Source: Candidatus Desulfacyla euxinica (GTDB lineage: Bacteria > Desulfobacterota > DSM-4660 > Desulfatiglandales > Desulfatiglandaceae). From it: DNA of 54,703 bases. Both the position numbers and the translations under genes were made by a program. The stretch spans positions 1 through 54,703 of the forward strand of contig JACNJD010000200.1 in assembly GCA_014382715.1 (NCBI GenBank), given 5' to 3'. Positions 43,338 to 51,562 of the stretch are shown one piece after another. Each line of letters starts with the position of its first letter. Position 1 is the stretch's first letter. The notes under the pieces were generated by a model. The model searched no databases. It saw only the letters and a list, made by a program, of their open reading frames with translations, and was not told where the DNA came from.

Positions 43338-44978
43338 CTACTTGAGCGCCGCGGCTAATGGTGGGACCACCTGCTTTTTTCTCGACATGATCCCCGGCAG
43401 CTCCAGGAGTCCGGAATCATTCGGCGATACGCCGAAGACATGGGCAGCCAGGCCCAGGCCTTTTTCATCATTCACCAACAAAAGGCTCCGTTCCTCCAAA
43501 ATGTCGGTCAGCACTATCACCGCCATGAACAGGCCGGATTCTTTTGCCGCTTTCTTGAGTTCGTCCTGCAATACCTCTACCTTGGGCATGGATTTCTCGA
43601 TTTCCGTCAACTCCGTCTGCCCGATGCCGATCTCTTTGTCGCCAAAACGGTAAATCTTCCAGTCATGATGCACCCACCAGCGGGGTGGCGGCGGCGGAAA
43701 GGGAAGGCGTGCGTGAAACATGCCGTGGGCCAGTTCCTCCATATCTTCACCTGCTTTTTCGGCTAACCATTGGGCCGCTTTTCGGTCTCGTGCGGTCGTC
43801 GTGGGAGAACGAAACTCTACTGTGTCGGAAAGGATGGCCCCGAGCATGGCCCCTGCAAGGGGCTGTGTGAGCGGCGCATTATGGCGCTGATAGAGTTCGG
43901 CGATCAATGTACAGGTGCATCCCAGAGGGTCCACCATTATTCGAAGAGGCATCAGGGTGCGCAGGCCGCCCAGGTTATGATGGTCGATGATGGCCAGTAT
44001 TTCACTTTCCGAAACCCCTGCAGCGGCCTGGTCCGGATGGTTGTGGTCTGTAAGGATCACCCGCCTGCGGTTCTGTCCGGCCAGGTGACGGCGCAACAGG
44101 AGGCCGCTTAATATTCCACTCTTGTTGACTGCAGGCAGCGCCGCCATACCATACTGGCGAAGCTGATCAAATGCATCTGTTAACAGATCGCCCTCTCGAA
44201 CGAGGGGTGGTTTTTCGTCCATTGCGCAGGTGATCGGCAGACTTTGTTGGATCAGTTGGGCAGCGGCAAAAGTAGGTTTTCGGGTGCGGAGAATAACCAC
44301 GTTACTGGATTTCGCCTTTGCCAGGACCTCATTGCATACTGGTGCGTCATCAGTCGTCACGAGACAGCCAGCCCCCGCATGTATGGCGGCGCGTTGCACA
44401 TCCGGTTGATCACCCACGATCACCAGATCCCCTAAACCGACCCGTTTTGGTACATGGGCTTCAGAAAAGGTGGCTATGCAGACGCGGCCGCAAACCACTA
44501 CGGTGTCATCCCCGGAAATCAGATCGGCTTCCAGGGTGCGGCGTAGCAGGGCCAGGGGCAGGTCCACCCGCCGAGGTAACTGCAGTTCCGCAAGGTAACG
44601 GTCCGCCAGCTTTTCTAGGGCCAGCATGCCCATGAGACGTCTTCCATGGTCCACCACCGGTAAGGCCCCCAGGCCGTGACGCTGCATGAGCAGTCCCCCC
44701 TCCCGCAGGGTTTGATCGGCATGAAGTGTCGGCGCATTGTTCACCATCACATCCCTCACCCTGAGGTAAACATCCTCGATGGTCCGGGGGGGTTGAAGAC
44801 CGAGATGAGCCAGCAGCCACGCGGTTTCCCGGTTCAGCTCGTCCAGATGGCAGGCGACCGCCTTTTCTCCGGTCCGCCAGGTATGAAAAGCGGCATAGCC
44901 GAGGGCCGAACAGACCGCGTCCGTATCCGGATCGTGGTGACCGACCACCAACACTTCGTCAATAATGGATGGCGTCAT
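43338..44978 (-). CDS. ppaC: Manganese-dependent (family II) pyrophosphatase with CBS/DRTGG insert
   Basis: A 546-residue DHH-family enzyme hydrolysing PPi to phosphate. Metal-binding motifs are VGHHDPDTDAVCSALGYAAF at the start, ILTDHNHPDQ and IIDHHNLGG in the second half. The C-terminal DHHA2 domain ends with SRKKQVVPPLA, the substrate-binding signature. A regulatory insert of about 240 residues holds two CBS halves (VRDVMVNNAPTLHADQTL and REGDLLTDAFDQLRQYG) around a DRTGG-type domain, the arrangement of nucleotide-regulated CBS-pyrophosphatases. AAAGGGG precedes the ATG. It may pull forward PPi-yielding acyl-CoA activations. Confidence 0.92.
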   Translation of the reverse strand: MTPSIIDEVLVVGHHDPDTDAVCSALGYAAFHTWRTGEKAVACHLDELNRETAWLLAHLGLQPPRTIEDVYLRVRDVMVNNAPTLHADQTLREGGLLMQRHGLGALPVVDHGRRLMGMLALEKLADRYLAELQLPRRVDLPLALLRRTLEADLISGDDTVVVCGRVCIATFSEAHVPKRVGLGDLVIVGDQPDVQRAAIHAGAGCLVTTDDAPVCNEVLAKAKSSNVVILRTRKPTFAAAQLIQQSLPITCAMDEKPPLVREGDLLTDAFDQLRQYGMAALPAVNKSGILSGLLLRRHLAGQNRRRVILTDHNHPDQAAAGVSESEILAIIDHHNLGGLRTLMPLRIMVDPLGCTCTLIAELYQRHNAPLTQPLAGAMLGAILSDTVEFRSPTTTARDRKAAQWLAEKAGEDMEELAHGMFHARLPFPPPPPRWWVHHDWKIYRFGDKEIGIGQTELTEIEKSMPKVEVLQDELKKAAKESGLFMAVIVLTDILEERSLLLVNDEKGLGLAAHVFGVSPNDSGLLELPGIMSRKKQVVPPLAAALK

Positions 44979-45239
44979 TTTGTTTCCCCTTTAGTTGCAT
45001 ATTTTCTGAAAATCTGTATTGGGAAGCATCTCCCGGTCCTGTGATGCCACTTGAATAGACCCTGTGATGATGGAGGATATCAAAAACACCGAAAAATTAG
45101 AAGCTTTTTCAGATCTCCCAGGTGGGATGGGGACACACAAGATCCGGCAAGAGGGTAGGGGGCAAAAAATGCTTGACAGTAACAGAAGAAAGGGAAAGCA
45201 TGTTTCTCGAAAGACACGACGGGATAGAGGGTAAAGGGT
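44979..45239. other. Intergenic region, no gene seen
   Basis: 261 bp between divergent genes. It contains TTGACA near 45175 but no well-spaced -10 box. No ORF or repeat was recognised. Confidence 0.4.
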
Positions 45240-45647
45240 ATGGTTTCGGAAACAGTTAGGAAAATAGAAGGTCTGCTGTCGGAAGCAGTGGATCTTCAGA
45301 AAGATTGCGTGAAACGGATATGTGTCGAATGTGAATCTCCCTGCTGCTCAAGGGTTCATTATCTGTTTAATGAGAAGGATATACTCTTCCTGAAACTGTC
45401 CGGACGAAAGTCCAGATGGAGAAGAGAATTATTTACCAGGAAAGGGTGCTGGTTCGTAGGTGACCAGGGATGTACTCTTGATCCGGGATCCAGGCCGTTT
45501 ATATGTCACACCTATATCTGTGATAATTTAAAAATGGATATGATCAGATGTGACTCAGGGCTCCCGGCTCTTTTGGAGGGGAAGTTCAAGATCATTGGTG
45601 AAATGCGAAGTCAACTATGGGCAGAATATCTCGACGAAAAAATCTAA
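45240..45647 (+). CDS. YkgJ-like cysteine-cluster protein
   Basis: 135 residues with the cysteine pattern CVECESPCCSRVHYLF, KGCWFVGDQGCTLDP and RPFICHTYIC, similar to the YkgJ/UPF0153 zinc or iron-chelating cluster family. No enzymatic role is established for such proteins. It is a stand-alone gene converging on sdhB with 30 bp between the stops. Confidence 0.75.
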   Translation: MVSETVRKIEGLLSEAVDLQKDCVKRICVECESPCCSRVHYLFNEKDILFLKLSGRKSRWRRELFTRKGCWFVGDQGCTLDPGSRPFICHTYICDNLKMDMIRCDSGLPALLEGKFKIIGEMRSQLWAEYLDEKI

Positions 45648-45677
45648 TCGGAAACGATAGAAATTTATTCCTTTCGA

Positions 45678-46406
45678 TCATCTGCTATCCTTCGACTTGA
45701 ACCGGCCTTCTTTGGCCAACGCGATGAAATGCGCCACATCGATCTCCTTAGGGCAAACAAAGGAACACGCCTTGGAGGTGTGGCAGCGGTAAATGCCTTT
45801 CTCACTATAGAGAGTATCAAGTCTTTCTTTCCTGGCTGTTTCGCGGGGATCCATTAACCTGACAATGCTGGCCATGACCGCATTTGGGCCTAAAAAACCT
45901 TTGTGGCTGCTGATGCAGACAGTGGCACAGCAGAAGCAATTAATGCAACGGGTCGCGTCTACATAGCGTTCTAAATTGCGCGGGAAAATCTGATAATCGT
46001 TTCCTTGACTGGGGTTTTTGGCTGGCTCGATGATATAGGGTTTGGCCTCGTTTACTCTCTCATAGGCCTTCTCCAGGTCAACAATAAGATCCCGCACCAC
46101 GGGCGCTATGGTGATCGGCTCAATATGGAAAATGGTGGTGTGGAACTGATTTACGGCGTTTTCAACGAGAAGCTCGCAGGCAAGTAAAGGTTTTCCATTT
46201 ACTTTGACAGCACAGGTACCGCACTGTGCATGTTCACAGGAAGAATTCCAGGCCAGGCTGGCATCCAGCTCATTATTGATCTTCCGAAAAAGGTCGGTAA
46301 ATCGCAGGATCCTCCCTACTTCCAACACATAATCCTGCACCCACGATTCCTTGGTATCGGGATTATACCGTTTGATTTTCAAGGTTAATTTGTAGTTTGA
46401 GTCCAT
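45678..46406 (-). CDS. sdhB: Succinate dehydrogenase/fumarate reductase iron-sulfur subunit
   Basis: 242 residues. The 2Fe-2S domain has CEHAQCGTCAVKVNGKPLLAC (C-x4-C-x2-C-x11-C; quoted in part: CEHAQCGTC). The 4Fe-4S motif is CINCFCCATVC, and the 3Fe-4S/4Fe-4S part includes CHTSKACSFVCPKEID. It passes electrons between the flavoprotein and the membrane cytochrome b. It is the last gene of sdhC-sdhA-sdhB. Direction in vivo (succinate oxidation or fumarate reduction) cannot be read from the sequence. Confidence 0.92.
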   Translation of the reverse strand: MDSNYKLTLKIKRYNPDTKESWVQDYVLEVGRILRFTDLFRKINNELDASLAWNSSCEHAQCGTCAVKVNGKPLLACELLVENAVNQFHTTIFHIEPITIAPVVRDLIVDLEKAYERVNEAKPYIIEPAKNPSQGNDYQIFPRNLERYVDATRCINCFCCATVCISSHKGFLGPNAVMASIVRLMDPRETARKERLDTLYSEKGIYRCHTSKACSFVCPKEIDVAHFIALAKEGRFKSKDSR

Positions 46407-46438
46407 GTCTATCCTCCACCCGAGCCGGGCCAGCGCTG

Positions 46439-48235
46439 TCAGTATTTTCTTTCGATCATCCCGAATTTTTCGTAATGTTCCTGCCTCTCTTCGTAGATAC
46501 TCATGTCAATCGGGCGTTGGCCCAGTTCCACTTGGCCCGGTTCAGTCATGAAGGCCAGTGTATGATAGTTGAACTGATCCTTTCTCTCTGGGAAATCCTC
46601 TCGAAAATGTCCACCCCTGGATTCCCTCCTGTTTAGTGCCCCGTGGGCGATGAACGTGGAAACCGAAAGAAGATTATGCAGCTCCCAGCGTTGGATGAGT
46701 TCCTGATTCATTGAGAGGCTTTTGCTGGAAAGGGTGGCCTCCCCAGCCCGCTCTTTAAGCTCCTCCAATACTTCAATGGCCAGGCCTATGCCATCTTCTG
46801 TCCGGAAAACACCAACCTTTTCGGTCATGAGCATCCGCATCTCCTCCCGGATTTGTCCCGGATTGTCCCGGCCTTTCTGTTCCATAAATTTCGAGAACAG
46901 AGAGAAAGTCATATCACCGGCGTTTTTTGGTAGTTCAGGACGTTCATTCCCGAGACTTGCAACACCCTTTTCTCCTGCAACTTTCCCCATCGTAATCAAT
47001 TCGAGGATTGAATTGGTGCCGAGACGATTAAAACCATGGAAACTTGCGGCTGCACATTCTCCCACGGCAAACAGGCCGTGGATCAGCTCATCGTTGCTTT
47101 TCTGGACTTCCCCAAACTCATTGGTGGGGATCCCCCCCATCTGATAATGATTGCTGGGTCGAACCGGACACAGATCTTTTTTTGGGTCGAGGTTGACAAA
47201 CCTCCTGAAAAAACTTGAAACCTCCGGTATCTGAACGTCATGGATATAGTCCGATAGGTGCCGCAGGTCGATCCACACATGCTCAATATCGTGATCGGGA
47301 TTCAGGATGCCCCTTCCTTCACGAATTTCGGTTTCTATTGCCCGCGCTACAAGATCGCGGGGGGCGAGTTCTTTCATCTTTGGTGCATAACGCTCCATGA
47401 AGGGTTCCAGGTCCTTGTTACGTAATATCCCGCCCACCGATCTTAGGGTCTCGCTGGCAAGGATACCGGGACCAACGATTCCTGTGGGATGGAATTGTAT
47501 GGCCTCGGGGTCCATGACGGGTAGCCCGGCCTGGATAGTAATTGCGAGTCCGTCTCCGGTATTCTGTCGACAGTTTGTGGTTACCTTGAAGACCTGACCG
47601 TTGCCCCCCGTGGCCAGGACCGTTGCCTTGGCCAGGACAGCGACAAATTCCCCATCCTTTTGCCTGAAGATAATGGCCCCCACGCAGTTATCTCCCTTGA
47701 ACACCAGTTCTGTGGCAATCGCCTGATTTATGAAAGATGTACCTCCCTTCAGGGCCTCTCCCCATACGTTGTCCATAATCCCTTTTCCTGTGCGGTCCGC
47801 TTCAAATACGCATCGGAATGCGGATGTCTCACCGAAATTAAGGGTGTGTCCGCCGAAGGTCCTCTTGCTGACGCGTCCGTTTTCATCCCTGCTCAGATGC
47901 ATGCCATGATTTTCCATCCACACGGTCTGTTCCCATCCGGACTCGACGATTTTTCTGATGATATTCTGGTCAGCGCTGCAGTCAGAACCTTTCCAGGTGT
48001 CGAACATGTGGTAGATAGGTTTATCGACCGGGTCCTGGGGATCCACAGCCGCCATGCCCCCCTGGGCTGTCTGTGTGTGAGATTTCTGGGGATGTGCCAC
48101 TTTTGTGACAGCCACAATATTCGTTCCCGGTCTCTTCTCCAGGATCTCTGCTGCGCATCGAAGACCGGCACCTCCTGCACCAACAATCAGGACATCGCAA
48201 TGTATCGTCGATGAAATTTTAAATTTACTTGTCAT
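46439..48235 (-). CDS. sdhA: Succinate dehydrogenase/fumarate reductase flavoprotein subunit
   Basis: 598 residues. The FAD-binding N-terminus reads CDVLIVGAGGAGLRCAAEIL. The covalent FAD His lies in SHTQTAQGGMAAV. Substrate-site runs are QFHPTGIVGPGILASE and HGFNRLGTNSILEL with the conserved His and Arg. It interconverts succinate and fumarate at the membrane. Length and motifs are normal. The 56-bp gap to sdhC contains a perfect hairpin. Confidence 0.94.
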   Translation of the reverse strand: MTSKFKISSTIHCDVLIVGAGGAGLRCAAEILEKRPGTNIVAVTKVAHPQKSHTQTAQGGMAAVDPQDPVDKPIYHMFDTWKGSDCSADQNIIRKIVESGWEQTVWMENHGMHLSRDENGRVSKRTFGGHTLNFGETSAFRCVFEADRTGKGIMDNVWGEALKGGTSFINQAIATELVFKGDNCVGAIIFRQKDGEFVAVLAKATVLATGGNGQVFKVTTNCRQNTGDGLAITIQAGLPVMDPEAIQFHPTGIVGPGILASETLRSVGGILRNKDLEPFMERYAPKMKELAPRDLVARAIETEIREGRGILNPDHDIEHVWIDLRHLSDYIHDVQIPEVSSFFRRFVNLDPKKDLCPVRPSNHYQMGGIPTNEFGEVQKSNDELIHGLFAVGECAAASFHGFNRLGTNSILELITMGKVAGEKGVASLGNERPELPKNAGDMTFSLFSKFMEQKGRDNPGQIREEMRMLMTEKVGVFRTEDGIGLAIEVLEELKERAGEATLSSKSLSMNQELIQRWELHNLLSVSTFIAHGALNRRESRGGHFREDFPERKDQFNYHTLAFMTEPGQVELGQRPIDMSIYEERQEHYEKFGMIERKY

Positions 48236-48263
48236 ACCTAAGTTTTCCTTTTAAAGATGACTC

Positions 48264-48292
48264 GTGCCTGAACAGCGTTTTCGTTCAGGCAC
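48264..48292 (-). promoter_or_regulatory. Perfect 10-bp hairpin between sdhC and sdhA
   Basis: GTGCCTGAAC and GTTCAGGCAC pair around a 9-nt loop. The structure begins at the sdhC stop codon. It lacks a U-run, so an mRNA processing or stability element inside the operon is likelier than a terminator. Confidence 0.6.
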
Positions 48293-49119
48293 TAAACAGT
48301 CAGTATCAATCGAATGCCAATCCAGGCAAAGATAATGGTAATGAAGGCCACAACGCAAACCAATCCTTTTCTCAGGATTCGAGAGGATAGATACTCACTC
48401 AATACGGAAAACAGCCCGTAACCCCCATGATAAAGGGCTGCCACGGCCAATATTAAGTCAACCGCCTTGATAAACCAGTTCTGCATCCTTTCTATTACGA
48501 CACTTGCTTCCATAGCCACGGAGGGATTGAGGTGCATAAACAGCAGATGTGCCGGCACCAGGACCAGCAGGAATGCTCCGCTGATTCTCTGAAGCTTCCA
48601 GAAGATGGAATGTTCGCTGTGCCAAAGCTTCCGGGCCACCCCATATCCGCAAATTAATGCCGTAAGGAGCATGAGCAGCCAAAAGAAAAATGGGGATGCG
48701 CTCTGGTTCCCCATGATCATAAACAAGCCCACGAGCCCTATATAGATTACAGAGAGCCCGATCATCCAGCGAACCATGGTCTCATCATTTCGTTTTCCAA
48801 AAACCTCGTACAGGATAAGTCTGCCGCCGTTAAAGGCATGAAAAATAACAGGTAGAGATAGAATCCATTGCAGGAACACAAGAATAAAGTACCTGAAAAT
48901 CTTCATGTTCCCATCATAGGTACTGGGGGTATACAAGAAGGCCAGGAAATAGATGTGAAGCCAGAGCCAGATCACCAATAAGAGACCTGCAATCCTGTTA
49001 CACCAGGATATTACATAATGCCAGCCCCTTGTCCTGGCATAGAATGATAGAACTGGCAGCCTTTCCAGCAACGACAAAACAGGTGATTCAGCTCCTGCTT
49101 TTGCCATGTTAGTGTTCAT
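48292..49119 (-). CDS. sdhC: Succinate dehydrogenase/fumarate reductase cytochrome b, apparent SdhC-SdhD fusion
   Basis: 275 residues with about seven hydrophobic helices, longer than a single SdhC. The two halves look alike: CNRIAGLLLVIWLWLHIYFL and FHAFNGGRLILYE in the first, QRISGAFLLVLVPAHLLFMH and LYHGGYGLFSVLSEYL in the second. Each half supplies His residues at heme-ligand positions, so one or two b hemes are possible. It anchors SdhAB and reacts with quinone. The ATG at 49119 has CGAGGGA upstream; the ORF-track start 19 codons earlier lies in a decayed region. Confidence 0.85.
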   Translation of the reverse strand: MNTNMAKAGAESPVLSLLERLPVLSFYARTRGWHYVISWCNRIAGLLLVIWLWLHIYFLAFLYTPSTYDGNMKIFRYFILVFLQWILSLPVIFHAFNGGRLILYEVFGKRNDETMVRWMIGLSVIYIGLVGLFMIMGNQSASPFFFWLLMLLTALICGYGVARKLWHSEHSIFWKLQRISGAFLLVLVPAHLLFMHLNPSVAMEASVVIERMQNWFIKAVDLILAVAALYHGGYGLFSVLSEYLSSRILRKGLVCVVAFITIIFAWIGIRLILTV

Positions 49120-49121
49120 GG

Positions 49122-49229
49122 TTATTCCCTCGATATAATGGCATAGTTTCCCAGAACAGTATTGGCCCCTATGCAAAGGTCCCTAACACGCCCGGTAATC
49201 TCTGGATCTGAAATTTCTCTGATCTCCAT
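49122..49229 (-). pseudogene. Remnant resembling the N-terminus of a class I fumarase alpha subunit
   Basis: A 35-codon ORF too short for the track. It starts at an ATG behind AGGAAGGG. EISDPEITGRVRDLCIGAN matches the N-terminal pattern of class I fumarate hydratase alpha subunits (I-x-x-x-V-x-x-L-C-I-x-A-N), after which it leaves the family and stops two bases before sdhC. It is best read as a deletion scar of a gene that once preceded sdhC. A short functional leader peptide is the alternative. Confidence 0.4.
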
Positions 49230-49386
49230 ATTCCCTTCCTGGCTGTTTCAGTTCCGGCAATCTGGTTCTTTTTTTCAGAAAGCGACATATCTCTGTCTGA
49301 ACGACAAGGAAACTTATCACCACATCCACACGATCGGGCCGGTTACCGGGGACAAAGAGGGCCGTCCTTATGGGTCCAAAGTCCAT
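49183..49386 (-). pseudogene. Remnant resembling the N-terminus of a CitE/HpcH-type CoA-ester lyase
   Basis: The ATG at 49386 follows GGAGGG and starts 4 nt after the HD gene stop, as in a coupled operon. MDFGPIRTALFVPGNRPDRV is the family start (R-x-x-L-F-V-P-G-x-R-P-x-R). After the next few residues the sequence no longer resembles the family and ends in a low-quality tail. About 250 residues of the normal protein are missing. Confidence 0.5.
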
Positions 49387-49390
49387 GATG

Positions 49391-49990
49391 TTATCCCTCC
49401 ATGTCGAGTTCTTTTTCAATACGTTTCAGGAAATTTCTCATATATTCCAGCCTTGACCGCCCAAATTCACCCGCCTTTTCAGTGTGAAAGGTGTCCTCTA
49501 CCTTGGCCAATAGTGAACGAAGATAATCGGGGAAGTTACTGACCTTTCCATTAAAAGAGCCGTCATTCAGCCCGCGCACTACCGCACGGATTATTCCGAT
49601 GGCCCCTATATATTCGAGGGCATCGGCATCTTGGCCCACTTTTGCCTCCGTGGTCTCCGGATCGGGCGCTCCGCCGTAACGGCTATGGGCCTCGAGAACG
49701 TGGAGAGCGGCATCAATTTTTTCTTCTGCAAAGCCCGCCTCTTTTAAGATCTCTTTGGCCCTGGGACGTCCAACCCTGTAATGCTGTTTCCTGTTGATGA
49801 CCACGCCCACATCGTGGAGCAGTGCACCTGCTAACAGGATTTCCATATCTGCCCCTGCATCAGGCCCGAGCTGTTGGCACCAGGTGGTCATTCTTTCAAT
49901 ATGATCGGTGCTGGCAACCGGCTCTTCAGAAAGATCGGACTTGACATGGGTCCATATTTTTTTCTGAATCTCCGTTAGTTCCATATCCAT
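49391..49990 (-). CDS. HD-domain phosphohydrolase family protein
   Basis: 199 residues with an HD metal site: STDHIERM (His), LLAGALLHDVG (His-Asp) and VGQDADALEYIGAIGI (Asp). Members hydrolyse phosphate esters of nucleotides or related compounds; the natural substrate of this group is not known. GGGAGG precedes the ATG at 49990. The gene is followed directly by a CitE-like remnant and preceded by another broken frame, so it may be a survivor of a larger operon. The protein itself looks intact. Confidence 0.82.
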   Translation of the reverse strand: MDMELTEIQKKIWTHVKSDLSEEPVASTDHIERMTTWCQQLGPDAGADMEILLAGALLHDVGVVINRKQHYRVGRPRAKEILKEAGFAEEKIDAALHVLEAHSRYGGAPDPETTEAKVGQDADALEYIGAIGIIRAVVRGLNDGSFNGKVSNFPDYLRSLLAKVEDTFHTEKAGEFGRSRLEYMRNFLKRIEKELDMEG

Positions 49991-50158
49991 AAATCCTCCC
50001 TCGAAGGCATCCCCTGTTTCAGTATTTCAACTATGACCTCTCCTGCTAACCTGGCCCCGGCACTGATGACGGTCTTGTCCCGGTCTTTCTACGGGGGCCT
50101 GTCTCATTCCCAGCTCCAGGAGCCACTGGTATGGGATCAAATCGATGTTAGTTGACAT
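49975..50158 (-). pseudogene. Broken small ORF upstream of the HD gene
   Basis: An ATG at 50158 opens MSTNIDLIPYQWLLELGMRQ. About 30 codons later the frame must shift near 50070 to continue as TVISAGARLAGEVIVEILKQ, which ends at a TAA 16 nt inside the HD gene. The coding-like composition and the operon-style overlap suggest a damaged gene. I do not recognise the family. Chance cannot be excluded. Confidence 0.3.
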
Positions 50159-50481
50159 CGCCTCTATCCATTAAACACGGTTCCTTGCTTTACTGTCCTC
50201 GGATATCTTTCTATTCATCTTTTCAACCAGGCTGCCCCTGTTTGGCCGCCAAATATGATTTCTTGGAGCATAATGGGGAAAAATACTGGATGTTCGGAGA
50301 AAAATGCACTATCCCGCCGCAGGCAGCAGGGTATCATCAAAAGCATTTGGCATTTGCGGGTTTTTGTCTGCAGGGCCTATATCTTCCGATTTTTCTGAGA
50401 ATTAGCAGATGAAAGTCGAACTATAGGTTAAAATAAAAAAAAGGGCAACTTTTCAGGCACCCAACATGTTAGGACTGCCAG
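50159..50481. other. Intergenic region with a possible short scar; no intact gene
   Basis: The plus-strand 86-residue ORF here has no protein character. On the minus strand an 18-codon frame (50215-50271) reads MLQEIIFGGQTGAAWLKR, recalling the GGQTG start of YpsA-like molybdenum-carrier proteins. It is too short to be sure. Confidence 0.3.
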
Positions 50482-50676
50482 ATGTTGGCCTCCAATGTAC
50501 AGCTTGCACGTAAATTGGAAGAAATGGAAATGAAATATGACGAAAGGTTCAGGATCGTCTTTGAGGGCATTGAGCAACTCATGACACCACCCGAAAGGCC
50601 TATGAAGCGGATAGGCTTTGAAGTCAAAGAACCCAAAGGCCGATATGGCAAAAGGACCGGGGAAAAGAGGGGATGA
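50482..50676 (+). pseudogene. C-terminal fragment of an ORF6N-domain protein
   Basis: The frame reads [20 protein letters not shown] and ends with [14 protein letters not shown], matching the C-terminus of the longer ORF6N gene at 51.9-52.4 kb at about three of four residues. The DNA-binding N-terminal part is missing. The two copies have diverged, so this is an old fragment and not a recent duplication. The region after it carries a REP-like element and a terminator similar to that of the second copy. Confidence 0.65.
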
Positions 50677-50688
50677 TCACTGAAATCA

Positions 50689-50781
50689 CGCAACTTGTTG
50701 TAGCGAAGTGGAAATCCCGCTTCAGCGGGATAACCAGTATCCCCGCTTAAAAACAGGATCTTCGACAAGCATCCAGTATCA
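50689..50781. repeat. REP-like element (copy at 50.7 kb)
   Basis: CAACTTGTTGTAGCGAAGTG, then ATCCCGCTTCAGCGGGAT (perfect 7-bp stem), then an inverted piece of the second module and CATCCAGTATCAA. It is a mosaic of the parts seen at 11.3 and 20.3 kb. Confidence 0.75.
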
Positions 50782-50818
50782 ACCCCAAAAGAGGATTTAA
50801 AATGGTTTGTGAGCGTCC

Positions 50819-50857
50819 AAAACCCCGTTACTCTGAACAGATGGAGAGCGGGGTTTT
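50819..50857 (+). terminator. Rho-independent terminator-like hairpin
   Basis: AAAACCCCGTTACTCT pairs with GGAGAGCGGGGTTTT around a short loop and ends in TTTT. Its sequence, including the loop core CTCTGAACAGA, is nearly the same as 52588-52628, which follows the other ORF6N gene. Confidence 0.7.
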
Positions 50858-50971
50858 GTGTTTGTGGCCCAGCTTAGTAGTTAAAGGTAAGTCAATCAAA
50901 GATTTGACCCCCTAATCTTCCCTTTCAATAAAGGAGTTCTGTGGGAGTCCAAAGCCTCCACTTCAAAAAGC

Positions 50972-50999
50972 TTGACAAAATATACTGGCGTGATATTCT
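50972..50999 (+). promoter_or_regulatory. Sigma-70-type promoter for the HTH/nucleotidyltransferase pair
   Basis: TTGACA at 50972, a 16-bp spacer and TATTCT at 50994. The TTG that starts the ORF-track protein is in fact this -35 box. The transcript would begin near 51006. Confidence 0.65.
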
Positions 51000-51001
51000 C
51001 T

Positions 51002-51011
51002 ATTCGCGAAT
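51002..51011. promoter_or_regulatory. Palindrome at the transcript start, candidate operator
   Basis: ATTCGCGAAT is a perfect 10-bp palindrome covering the expected +1 site, with CGCGAATTGCG extending it. The position suits autorepression by the HTH protein. Confidence 0.45.
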
Positions 51012-51029
51012 TGCGAAAGGAGAATACTC

Positions 51030-51562
51030 ATGGTCCTCAAGCCTCAAGATATCTTGGTCTTATTAAAGCTAATCTCTGTCGGGAAAAAAACTGGTCTTAC
51101 AACATCTTGTCCGTATCGCTTGGTATGAGTCCCTCAGAGGTCCACGCCGCAGTGAGGCGTTCTCTGGCCGCTGGCCTTGCTGTGAGGTATGACGATACCA
51201 TTTTCCCAAATATTCGCAATCTTGAAGAGTTTTTGATTCACGGGTTAAAATATGTTTTTGTCCCCGACAGAGGCGAGCTGAGCAGGGGAATTCCGACCCT
51301 CTACGCAGCTGACCCCTTAAGAGGCAAATATTCCGATACAGATGAACCGCCACCGGTTTGGCCTGACCCAACCGGAATCGTCCGCGGGATGGCATTTTCA
51401 CCGCTGTACAGATCGGCTCCAAAAGCAGCCCGCGAGGATCAGGCGCTATATGAGTTGCTCGTATTAATCGATGCGCTGCGAGGAGGTCGCGCCCGGGAAC
51501 GCGAAGCGGCTGCGGCAGAAATAAAAAATCGATTAGAAGCATATGAAAAGTCCAAATCTTGA
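51030..51562 (+). pseudogene. HTH (MarR-like) protein gene with a frameshift in an A7 run
   Basis: The expected start is the ATG at 51030, with AAGGAG upstream, giving MVLKPQDILVLLKLISVGKK. The frame then breaks in AAAAAAA (51084-51090). Adding one A, or slipping back by one, restores NWSYNILSVSLGMSPSEVHA and an open frame to 51562. The corrected product is about 177 residues with a winged-helix-like N-terminus and a distinctive Pro-rich middle (EPPPVWPDPTGIVRG). I recognise it as the usual upstream partner of a predicted nucleotidyltransferase. It may be broken, a homopolymer sequencing error, or rescued by slippage. It overlaps the next gene by 20 bp. Confidence 0.7.

Noticed and set aside
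50152-50412. 86-residue plus-strand ORF upstream of the ORF6N fragment
   Set aside because: No recognisable motif or ribosome binding site; composition is like non-coding DNA, and possible remnants run on the other strand.
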